Made by a program: the position numbers and the translations under genes. From assembly GCA_937952395.1 (NCBI GenBank), contig CALFYV010000040.1, positions 1 through 7,866 of the forward strand: a stretch of 7,866 nt of DNA, given 5' to 3'. Of this stretch, positions 1-6,034 are shown piece after piece (the first letter of the stretch is position 1; every line of letters begins with the position of its first letter). The stretch comes from an uncultured Bacteriovoracaceae bacterium. GTDB taxonomy: Bacteria > Bdellovibrionota > Bacteriovoracia > Bacteriovoracales > Bacteriovoracaceae. The notes beneath the pieces are model-generated. The model made no database searches. It was not told the DNA's origin and was given only the letters and a program-made list of their open reading frames with translations.

Positions 1-27
1 ACCACTTATTCCTTAAGGAGAGAGAGA

Positions 28-1389
28 ATGAGAAAATTTGCCATACTGGCCCTGTTATTTTTATCAACTAATCTTTTTGCTCACGTTATTTTAAAAGTGG
101 AAAAAATTAGCTCTCAAGAGCTGGCCCATTTGTTACAAAATCACGGGCTAACAGGACGCTATAAAATACTTTCAAGAACAATGGGATTGGTGCTAGCCGA
201 AGTTCCTCTGGTCAGAAGTCAAACAGAAATATTAAAAATAAAAAATGAACTCGCAAAATCAAAGTTTATTAAATACTCATTGCTTGATCAGACGGTTAAA
301 CGTCGAGATTACAGAAACGGAATCAATGAACAGCAATGGAGCTTGGGACCAGTCTCTCAATATGGTCGTTATTCCACTAATGCAGCTATGGCATGGGAGT
401 ATTTTGGAGTTGGTGGAAAAGATGCTTATGATTCAGACATTGTTGTAGCTGTTGTTAATGAAGGTGTTGAATATACACACCCTCTCTTACAACAAAACCT
501 TTGGCATAATATCGATGAAATACCAGGTAATGGAATTGATGACGATGGAAACGGTTATATCGATGATGTTATAGGGTGGAACGCTGCTAATAATAACGGA
601 AAAATTATTCCAGGAAATCACGGAACTCACGTAGCCGGTATCATTGGAGCCTTCGAGCAAGATGGGTTAGTCGGAGTTAACTGGAATGTAAAAATTATGA
701 GTGTTGATACAACTAACTCTTCAGACTCATTCAACGCTGGTCAATCATTTATTTCTACTGTTATCAGTGCTTATAGTTATGTTTTAGAACAAAAATTAAG
801 ATGGCAATCTTCGCGTGGAAAATTCGGTGCGAATATTGTCACCACTAACTCTAGTTTTGGAGTGGATAGAGCAGATTGCAGTAGTGAAGAGTACAAACTT
901 TGGAACGACCTGTATGATCAAATGGGTAAAGCTGGCATTTTAAGCGCAGTAGCTACTTCTAATTCTGATTATGATGTGGATGAGGGCTTTGACGTGCCAA
1001 GTGCATGTGCCAGTAATTATATTATAGCAGTCGGCAACATCGGACGAACTGGTATGCCAGACGGAGCCTGGGGTAGAGCAAATGTTGATATTTATGCACA
1101 AGGAACTAATATCTTATCTACCGTTACCCATAATAAAAAAGCAGTTTATTCAGGGACTTCTATGGCCACACCTCACGTTTCTGGCGCCATTGCTTACCTA
1201 CATAGCGTCGGTGGAGAAAAATTTGCGCGATACCATCGAGAGTCTCCAGATAAAGCTGCGCTTTTTTTAAAAGAAATCTTGCTTCGCTCTTCTCAAAAAG
1301 ACGGGACATTAATTAAGAGATCGGCTTCTGGTGGCTACTTAAATATTTACAATGCCGCCAGGGTTATGAAAAAGCTATCAAATCAATAA
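28..1389 (+). CDS. Secreted subtilisin-like (S8) protease homologue with Asn at the catalytic Asp position
   Basis: Exported S8-family protein of 453 aa. An AAGGAG Shine-Dalgarno (15-20) sits 7 nt before the ATG, fixing the start. Residues 1-18 form a Sec signal peptide ending LFA. About 19-95 looks like a pro-region, and the catalytic domain spans about 130-395. Visible motifs: VAVVNEGVEYTHP (141-152), where the family has D-[ST/D/E]-G; the acidic insertion GNGIDDDGNGYIDD (167-180), common in this S8 branch and probably calcium-binding; NHGTHVAG with catalytic His198; an oxyanion Asn312 in ATSNSD; and GTSMATPHVSG with catalytic Ser378. The Asp of the triad is therefore Asn144 (AAT, 457-459). 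The rest of the fold looks intact, so it is either a weakly active or specialised protease or a pseudo-protease. It has no C-terminal accessory domain. Its promoter lies outside the window. The family call is firm; activity and substrate are unknown. Confidence 0.93.
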   Translation: MRKFAILALLFLSTNLFAHVILKVEKISSQELAHLLQNHGLTGRYKILSRTMGLVLAEVPLVRSQTEILKIKNELAKSKFIKYSLLDQTVKRRDYRNGINEQQWSLGPVSQYGRYSTNAAMAWEYFGVGGKDAYDSDIVVAVVNEGVEYTHPLLQQNLWHNIDEIPGNGIDDDGNGYIDDVIGWNAANNNGKIIPGNHGTHVAGIIGAFEQDGLVGVNWNVKIMSVDTTNSSDSFNAGQSFISTVISAYSYVLEQKLRWQSSRGKFGANIVTTNSSFGVDRADCSSEEYKLWNDLYDQMGKAGILSAVATSNSDYDVDEGFDVPSACASNYIIAVGNIGRTGMPDGAWGRANVDIYAQGTNILSTVTHNKKAVYSGTSMATPHVSGAIAYLHSVGGEKFARYHRESPDKAALFLKEILLRSSQKDGTLIKRSASGGYLNIYNAARVMKKLSNQ

Positions 1390-1428
1390 CTTCACCAACT
1401 CTTCAATCAGACTATAATTATTACAACC

Positions 1429-1456
1429 ATGCTTGACGCAATGCGTAATCGAGCAT
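1429..1456. repeat. Nested inverted repeat overlapping the promoter (possible operator)
   Basis: Two nearly coaxial inverted repeats are visible. The inner one is ACGCA-a-TGCGT (1436-1446) and the outer one is ATGCT (1429-1433) with AGCAT (1452-1456). Together they cover the -35 box, the spacer and the first base of the -10 box, which is where a repressor would bind. It lacks a following T-run, so it is not a convincing terminator for the protease gene. No regulator family is recognised. Confidence 0.35.
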
Positions 1457-1461
1457 ATTAT
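1433..1461 (+). promoter_or_regulatory. Strong sigma70-like promoter for the small secreted-protein gene at 1497
   Basis: TTGACG (1433-1438), a 17-nt spacer and TATTAT (1456-1461) match the sigma70 consensus at 5 of 6 bases in each box. Transcription would start near 1468, giving a leader of about 30 nt that includes GAAGG (1486-1490) 6 nt before the ATG. It indicates that the gene at 1497 is transcribed independently of the protease upstream. Confidence 0.7.
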
Positions 1462-1496
1462 TACTCATTATTTATTCAAACAAGTGAAGGTATATC

Positions 1497-2141
1497 ATGA
1501 ACAAAATTTCAATTCTCACTCTTATGTCAGTATTATTATTGAGTAACTCATTTGCAAAACAAGGCCATAAAAAAATTCGTTTAACTACAAATGAAGTTAG
1601 TAAAATTATTAGCACTAAAGGACAAGACGTATTTCAAGACCTTAACGTCTATCTTGGGCGTGATCTGGTGATTGAATACAGGCAAACTTTTGAAGAGGCT
1701 TATGATGTTGAGAATATTGGAATCAATGAAGAAACATCAGAAAGCAGAGATAAGGTTCTTTATCCATCTGATATTAAAGGGCGAATTATTAAAGCAAGCA
1801 CAAATCAATTGTCTGTTACTTTTGACAAAAATTGCTCAACTCCTGATTGTGCTTTAACTTTTAAATCAGTAAAAGGTCAGTACTTTCTGGCTGATATTCC
1901 ACAAAGAAAAGATAGAAGTCAGTCAATTGTAAGATTTCCTAATTACGATTTAGACATTGGCGATAAAGTAGAACTTTCTCCGAGACTTAAGGCTGGTAAC
2001 AAGAAAAGCGTAATTAATTCAATTCTTGGTAGAAAAAATGGTATCTACACCAATGCGTTGTTTGGAAAATTACCACTTAAAGTATTACGTTCAGATATAC
2101 ATAAGATAAATAAGACATACGAAGAAGTTCAAGGTTTTTAA
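1497..2141 (+). CDS. Small secreted protein of unknown function
   Basis: I do not recognise a family for this 214-aa protein. It starts with a clear Sec signal peptide (residues 1-20, ending SFA before KQ), preceded by a GAAGG ribosome site and a good promoter of its own. The mature part of about 194 aa is basic-rich and seems to alternate strands and short helices. It has only two cysteines, Cys113 and Cys118 in NCSTPDC, spaced to close a small disulfide loop between two beta-like stretches. There is no lipobox, transmembrane helix or catalytic motif. It most likely acts in the periplasm or outside the cell. It sits between the S8 protease and another secreted protein but has a separate promoter, so a shared job is only a guess. 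The coding call is firm; the function is unknown. Confidence 0.85.
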   Translation: MNKISILTLMSVLLLSNSFAKQGHKKIRLTTNEVSKIISTKGQDVFQDLNVYLGRDLVIEYRQTFEEAYDVENIGINEETSESRDKVLYPSDIKGRIIKASTNQLSVTFDKNCSTPDCALTFKSVKGQYFLADIPQRKDRSQSIVRFPNYDLDIGDKVELSPRLKAGNKKSVINSILGRKNGIYTNALFGKLPLKVLRSDIHKINKTYEEVQGF

Positions 2142-2148
2142 ATACAAT

Positions 2149-2177
2149 ACCGTCTCTGTTATCAAAGCAGAGACAGT
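2149..2177. repeat. Hairpin repeat, copy 1 (loop TTATCAAAG)
   Basis: Arms ACCGTCTCTG (2149-2158) and CAGAGACAGT (2168-2177) pair over 10 positions with one C-A mismatch around the loop TTATCAAAG. It begins 8 nt after the stop codon of the gene at 1497, where a terminator is expected. It is followed by AAATTAAC rather than a T-run, so it is not a classical intrinsic terminator. A second copy with an identical left arm core and loop is at 2925-2953. Confidence 0.75.
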
Positions 2178-2185
2178 AAATTAAC

Positions 2186-2215
2186 TTTACGATTTACCAA
2201 TTGGTGAAATATTAC
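2186..2215 (+). promoter_or_regulatory. Candidate promoter for the Cys-rich secreted-protein gene, with a palindrome in the spacer
   Basis: TTTACG (2186-2191), an 18-nt spacer and TATTAC (2210-2215) resemble the TTGACG/TATTAT promoter of the preceding gene but match consensus less well (4 of 6 in each box). The spacer holds the perfect 10-bp palindrome ACCAATTGGT (2196-2205). The predicted start near 2222 leaves a 37-nt leader. The upstream hairpin makes an independent promoter here plausible. Confidence 0.35.
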
Positions 2216-2247
2216 CTTAGTTTTATTGATTATTTTTAAAAAATATC

Positions 2248-2253
2248 AAGGAG
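2248..2253 (+). promoter_or_regulatory. Shine-Dalgarno site deciding the start at 2259
   Basis: AAGGAG lies 5 nt before the ATG at 2259. The longer reading frame opens at a TTG (2226) that has no ribosome site and would put charged residues ahead of the signal peptide. The internal ATG is therefore the real start. Confidence 0.85.
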
Positions 2254-2258
2254 TTAAT

Positions 2259-2891
2259 ATGAAATTATTTTTGACTTTAGGGCTATTTCTTTTTAACAGC
2301 TTTATGGTCACTGCAGCTGAACAAAGCTATACCTGCCAAATTGGAAATAGGTGTGAGAGAGACATTTTAGATCCTAACAACAAAGGTTTTTATCCTGAAG
2401 TGATCACAGCTAAGAGTTATGTAAATGCTTTAGAAAGTTGTTTGGAATTAGCTTCCAAAAGACTTCAAGTTGTATGCGGGGTTGAAATTAATAATGAAAA
2501 AGTAAAAAATTCAATGGAAGAAAATTCAATTTTTGCATGTGATGTTAACTTGACTACTCAGATAGCAATTAGATCGTACTTATGGGCCACCAATGCGACC
2601 GAGGCGAATTCTACGTGTCGCTTCATTGCTGAAACTTCTAAAAGTATTCATCATCCAAATTATTACTTATATACTTTTAGAATTGAAAAAACGGAGTTAG
2701 CTCCTCGTTACGCTAAGCCTAGGTCCCTAACATACCAGTGTCGTATTTCACATAGCGGGGACTGTAATAGCAAAAAAACATCTTACTACATTAAAGCTTC
2801 ATCAGACGAAGATGCCGAACGTTTTTGCTCAATTCAAGCTAAAATGTCAGGCCCGCCTTCTTCAGTATGTAATGTGAAATTTCGCTTCTAG
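2259..2891 (+). CDS. Secreted Cys-rich protein built of three repeated modules, unknown function
   Basis: A 210-aa exported protein with a Sec signal peptide (1-20, ending TAA before EQ). I recognise no named family. The mature part holds ten cysteines (26, 32, 61, 73, 94, 120, 161, 169, 190, 204) and can be read as three modules of about 50-55 residues, near 23-77, 91-143 and 158-210. Each starts with an aromatic-x-Cys-x-[IV] strand (YTCQI, FACDV, YQCRI), has a central helix of the type A-x-[SN]-x3-A-x3-C, and ends in a strand (VCGVEI, YTFRI, VCNVKF). Modules 1 and 3 have four cysteines. Module 2 keeps only the first and third. That pattern suggests disulfides 1-3 and 2-4. It is likely periplasmic or extracellular and stable, perhaps a binding or inhibitor protein. 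Matching hairpins lie on both sides of the gene. Confidence 0.85.
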   Translation: MKLFLTLGLFLFNSFMVTAAEQSYTCQIGNRCERDILDPNNKGFYPEVITAKSYVNALESCLELASKRLQVVCGVEINNEKVKNSMEENSIFACDVNLTTQIAIRSYLWATNATEANSTCRFIAETSKSIHHPNYYLYTFRIEKTELAPRYAKPRSLTYQCRISHSGDCNSKKTSYYIKASSDEDAERFCSIQAKMSGPPSSVCNVKFRF

Positions 2892-2924
2892 ACGTTTTTA
2901 AGTAAATATTAAAACAAAATTCAT

Positions 2925-2953
2925 ATCGTCTCTGTTATCAAAGCAGGGACGGT
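2925..2953. repeat. Hairpin repeat, copy 2, overlapping the 3' end of the transporter gene
   Basis: Arms ATCGTCTCTG (2925-2934) and CAGGGACGGT (2944-2953) pair fully, with G-T wobbles, around the same TTATCAAAG loop as the copy at 2149-2177. It lies between two convergent genes. On the minus strand the right arm and loop encode the last residues (P-S-L-L) and the TGA stop of the transporter. Read in the minus direction, the stem is followed by the moderately T-rich ATATGAATTTTG, so it may act as a weak terminator for that operon. A shared end for the gene at 2259 is also possible. Confidence 0.75.
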
Positions 2954-4413
2954 ATTATAAAAATACTCACAATTGAAATCACAATTATATTAATTAAATT
3001 AATCCAAAAGCCAACTTTGACCATATCTTTAATGCTCACTCTTTCGCTGCCAAAAATAATAGCATTTGGTGCGGTTGCCGCTGGCAACATGAAAGCTGAT
3101 GAAGCAGCCAAGGTGGCAGGTATCATAAGAGAATATGGGCTTAAGTTTGTAGCTTTAGCAATAGCAGCTAATATAGGTAAGGCCATTTCAGTACTGGCCA
3201 TATTAGAAGCCAGTTCGGTTAAAAAACTCATCCCTGTTGTGAGTAGAACTATAATAAGAGATGAATTGATATCTTGTAGATAAATAAGTTTTTGACCAAT
3301 AAATAGTGAAAGTCCACTCTCCTGAATTCCTTTTGCCAAAGCAAACCCTCCACCAAAAAGTATAATGGTGTGCCATGGAATTTCAGTAATAGCGCCAGCT
3401 TCCAGAATTTTCCTTTTACCTGGGTCTGTTTTAGCAGGAATCATAAATAGAGTTATGGCCATAAAAATAGCAACAGCACCATCATCAATATAGTCAGGCT
3501 TTTCAAAAAGATTTGACCAACCTTTTATCGTCACAAACCCCAGATTAAGATCACTTCTGAAAATCCAAGCAAGTGCCAGTGTTGTAAAAATAAAGAAAAT
3601 GCATTTTTCTTCATATTTTATTGTTCCCAATTTTTCCTTCTCAGCTCTGATCACAACATCATCAATTTCAATTAATCCCTTGCCATTAATCATTAATTTG
3701 ATAATTACCTTCTGCGCCAACCAGAGAATAAGTAGAACCATAGGCAAGCCAAAACTTATCCATTGACCAAAACTCACCTCTGGTAGCTCTGGAAAACTAA
3801 GTGAGAAAATACGGACAAAAGCGATATTAGGTGGAGTCCCGACTAACGTCGCCATTCCCCCTATAGTTGCCGAATAAGCAATACTCAACATTAAGGCAGA
3901 AGCAAATAAACGACTCTTCTCGTTAACTTCATACAAGTCTTCATAATTTTTAATAACAGCAAGGGCAATGGAAACCATCATATCGGTTGTAGCCGTATTG
4001 GATATCCACATAGAAAGTATTGCTGTGGCTACCATAAAACCTGAAATAAGATTTTCTGGACGATTTCCAAAAAGGGAAACAATACTCAGTGCAATTCTTT
4101 TATGCAAGTTCCATCTTCGCATAGCAAGAGCTATGAAAAACCCACCAATAAATAGCATCAGGACAGAACTCATATAAACAGAAGCTGTCTCTTTAACTGA
4201 TAAAATTCCTAAAACCGGATAAACTGCAACCGGCAAGAGTGCAGTGACGGCAAGAGGCAAAACTTCAAAAATCCACCAGGATGCTATAACAAAAGCCACG
4301 ACTGCCATGGCAAAGACATTTGTAGTATGTTCACTTATTTGCAGAATAAAAGTAAGAATGAGTAAAACGATACCTAGATAAAAAAAGAAACGAGAGAGTT
4401 TTTCCTGATTCAT
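2938..4413 (-). CDS. DASS/SLC13-family sodium:anion (probably dicarboxylate) symporter
   Basis: Inner-membrane transporter of 491 aa, hydrophobic throughout with many membrane spans, normal for the divalent anion:Na+ symporter family. The two inverted-repeat halves show their signatures: the SNT motif (138-140) with the GTPPN segment (192-196) in the first half, and SNM (403-405) with ATAPNAIIFG (446-455) in the second. In VcINDY-type proteins these SN-x motifs contact a substrate carboxylate and the sodium sites, favouring C4-dicarboxylates such as succinate, malate or fumarate; sulfate or citrate cannot be excluded. The ATG overlaps the stop of the upstream lipoprotein gene in ATGA and has no clear ribosome site of its own, so translation is probably coupled. 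It is the last gene of the aroB-aroA unit. Its final codons and stop fall inside a hairpin repeat. Confidence 0.93.
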   Translation of the reverse strand: MNQEKLSRFFFYLGIVLLILTFILQISEHTTNVFAMAVVAFVIASWWIFEVLPLAVTALLPVAVYPVLGILSVKETASVYMSSVLMLFIGGFFIALAMRRWNLHKRIALSIVSLFGNRPENLISGFMVATAILSMWISNTATTDMMVSIALAVIKNYEDLYEVNEKSRLFASALMLSIAYSATIGGMATLVGTPPNIAFVRIFSLSFPELPEVSFGQWISFGLPMVLLILWLAQKVIIKLMINGKGLIEIDDVVIRAEKEKLGTIKYEEKCIFFIFTTLALAWIFRSDLNLGFVTIKGWSNLFEKPDYIDDGAVAIFMAITLFMIPAKTDPGKRKILEAGAITEIPWHTIILFGGGFALAKGIQESGLSLFIGQKLIYLQDINSSLIIVLLTTGMSFLTELASNMASTEMALPILAAIAKATNLSPYSLMIPATLAASSAFMLPAATAPNAIIFGSERVSIKDMVKVGFWINLINIIVISIVSIFIIPSLL

Positions 4414-4847
4414 TGCTTTAATACCAATTGATAATGAAGAGAGAAACGATCGTATAGCCCCAAAGATTCTTTTGTAATATTTTTTATATTATCTTCAAGA
4501 CATTGAACTAAGTTAGGATCGGCTCCATCTTGAATATTATCTACTGCTATATAAAGTAATTTATTACTTTGAAGAGTTTTTTCCAGTGTTAAAACAACAC
4601 AATAATAACGCTTTTTAATTTTCTTTACCGTATAACGTTTGAAACATTCGTTAAGTGCATCTTCATTCTGATAAAAATAATTGACGACACTTTCATAACT
4701 GCTTTTTTTAGGCATTTCTTGACGCTTACGAGCTGTATCAAGCTCCTGCAAGCTTATACCTGAACAATATTTTTCTTTAGTATAAGGCCCAAAGGCAATG
4801 TCGATAATAGAACAGGAAAATAAAAAAAGGAAAAGACAATATTTCAT
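4410..4847 (-). CDS. Small probable lipoprotein, possibly AgmX/PglI C-terminal-like
   Basis: A 145-aa protein starting with a short hydrophobic signal and a lipobox-like LFSC, which would make Cys12 the lipidated residue. The Phe at -2 is not ideal, but this pattern is seen in many Gram-negative lipoproteins. The mature part has a helical stretch with NEDALNECF (Cys68), a beta-like stretch (YYCVVLTLEK) and LVQCLEDNIKNI (Cys116). The order 'helix with a late Cys, strands, x-CLE-x2-I helix, final strands' recalls the AgmX/PglI C-terminal domain, in which two such cysteines recur. The likeness is from memory of the pattern and is weak. It overlaps aroA upstream and the transporter downstream by ATGA junctions and lacks strong ribosome sites, so it is probably coupled to both. 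Function unknown. Confidence 0.8.
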   Translation of the reverse strand: MKYCLFLFLFSCSIIDIAFGPYTKEKYCSGISLQELDTARKRQEMPKKSSYESVVNYFYQNEDALNECFKRYTVKKIKKRYYCVVLTLEKTLQSNKLLYIAVDNIQDGADPNLVQCLEDNIKNITKESLGLYDRFSLHYQLVLKQ

Positions 4848-6034
4848 AAAATTTCAAAAAATCCTGGAAAAGATTTATTAACAGCTTCTGTATTGTATAT
4901 TTTGCCTCCACCCGAGGCAATCAGAAATAATGCACTCATCATAACTAAGCGGTGATCTGCGACAGGGCGATATTCTTTCAAAGGCTTAATGACACCTGTA
5001 CCATTAATTTGTAGTTCTCTTTTTTTATAATCAAAAGATGAATTTACTCCAAAATCTGCTAAAATTTTCTGAATTTCCTCAAGCCGATTACTCTCTTTAT
5101 AAATGAGGTTTTCCACATTTCTCAACAGCGTTTTCCCCCTAGCTTTCGCTGCCATAAAACATAAAACAGGAACTAAATCCAAGCAATCAGCGCAATCCCA
5201 TTCAAAGGGTATAATCTTTGCTAAGGGCTTTATCTCTAACCCGTTTGCACTAAAGTAATAATGTCCATTTTGCATTTCAATAAAATTGAGAATTTGTGAA
5301 TCGGACTGAAACTCATCTTTTTTAAAGCAATTTGAAATTTCTACGCCATCAAAAACTAAACCCAAGGCAGCCATGTTGGCCAAAGAACTGAAGTCAACTG
5401 GTACCTCAAACTTATTATATTGATTTAGCTGCTGTATTATTTCCTCTGTCATTTTGACATATGTTAGAGAGCTTTTTAAATTCAAAGGTTTAATATTCAT
5501 TTTCAGTTGATGAGTTATAAGACGGATAGCCGTGAAAAACTGAGTAGAGAGACCACAGTCAATCTCAATATCTTTTGGCCTAATTGGCCCACGTAAAGAG
5601 ATAGGATAAATATCAGGTGTTGTATCAATTTTAACTTCCAATTTTTTCAAGCTATCAAGTAATGGTTCAACCGGTCTTTTTCTCATTGAAGGACTTACAT
5701 CTACTGTATATGACTTTCTTCCTAAAGAAAGTAGGGCCATAAAAAAACGAGAAGTTGTGCCCCCTTCACCTAAATTAAACGAACTTGTTTTGTTTTCATT
5801 TTCACATGAGGGAAATGAATTTTGAATGATAACTTGATCATCCTTTTGAATAATCTTTAATCCAAGTTTTTTCAAATTATTGATTAGATCTAAAACATCT
5901 TGAGAATAACTTACATTTATTATAGTTACCGGTTCTTCTGTGATTGAAGCAATTATTAGAGCTCGATTAATATACGATTTGGATGATGGAACATTAATAA
6001 CGTTGCGTTTAAAGTTGTTATTTAATATTTTCAT
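4844..6034 (-). CDS. aroA: 3-phosphoshikimate 1-carboxyvinyltransferase (EPSP synthase), divergent
   Basis: Cytosolic sixth-step enzyme of the shikimate pathway: shikimate-3-phosphate plus PEP gives EPSP plus phosphate. At 396 aa it is shorter than the ~427-aa enterobacterial enzyme. Family landmarks appear in order: PSSKSYINR (16-24, Lys19); LGEGGTTSR (88-96); KRPVEPL (119-125); STQF (163-166); the Asp-bearing VDFSSLA (213-219); DLVPVL (286-291); KESNRL (313-318); DHR (360-362) and KSFPGFF (387-393). These cover the substrate-binding Lys, Arg, Gln, Asp and Glu residues, so activity is likely. The PEP-site loop is unusual: E. coli LGNAGTAMRP aligns with Glu for Asn94 and Phe97 for Pro101. The start codon overlaps the aroB stop by one base (TAATG), and the stop overlaps the next start, so it is translated as part of the aroB unit. 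Confidence 0.93.
   Translation of the reverse strand: MKILNNNFKRNVINVPSSKSYINRALIIASITEEPVTIINVSYSQDVLDLINNLKKLGLKIIQKDDQVIIQNSFPSCENENKTSSFNLGEGGTTSRFFMALLSLGRKSYTVDVSPSMRKRPVEPLLDSLKKLEVKIDTTPDIYPISLRGPIRPKDIEIDCGLSTQFFTAIRLITHQLKMNIKPLNLKSSLTYVKMTEEIIQQLNQYNKFEVPVDFSSLANMAALGLVFDGVEISNCFKKDEFQSDSQILNFIEMQNGHYYFSANGLEIKPLAKIIPFEWDCADCLDLVPVLCFMAAKARGKTLLRNVENLIYKESNRLEEIQKILADFGVNSSFDYKKRELQINGTGVIKPLKEYRPVADHRLVMMSALFLIASGGGKIYNTEAVNKSFPGFFEIL

Noticed and set aside
245..448. Open frame of 67 codons on the plus strand
   Set aside because: Lies wholly in another frame of the S8 protease gene, with no ribosome site and no protein-like motif.
1082..1270. Open frame of 62 codons on the plus strand
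   Set aside because: Shadow of the S8 protease gene, whose catalytic Ser motif is encoded here in the real frame.
1672..1857. Open frame of 61 codons on the plus strand
   Set aside because: Shadow of the small secreted-protein gene; no start signals.
2149..2177. Hairpin as a classical rho-independent terminator on the plus strand
   Set aside because: The stem is followed by AAATTAACTTTACG, not a run of T, so only a hairpin repeat is claimed.
2226..2258. Upstream extension of the Cys-rich protein starting at TTG 2226
   Set aside because: No ribosome site precedes it and it would place a charged stretch before a good signal peptide; the ATG at 2259 has AAGGAG 5 nt upstream.
2149..2953. Two similar repeats as a CRISPR array or transposon ends
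   Set aside because: Only two copies about 776 bp apart in the same orientation, with a normal gene between them and no transposase or target-site duplication, so neither a CRISPR nor an IS element is supported.
3017..3283. Open frame of 88 codons on the plus strand
   Set aside because: Antisense to the second SN-x/PNAIIFG half of the transporter, whose motifs show that the minus strand is coding.
3968..4177. Open frame of 69 codons on the plus strand
   Set aside because: Antisense to the transporter's SNT region; no ribosome site.
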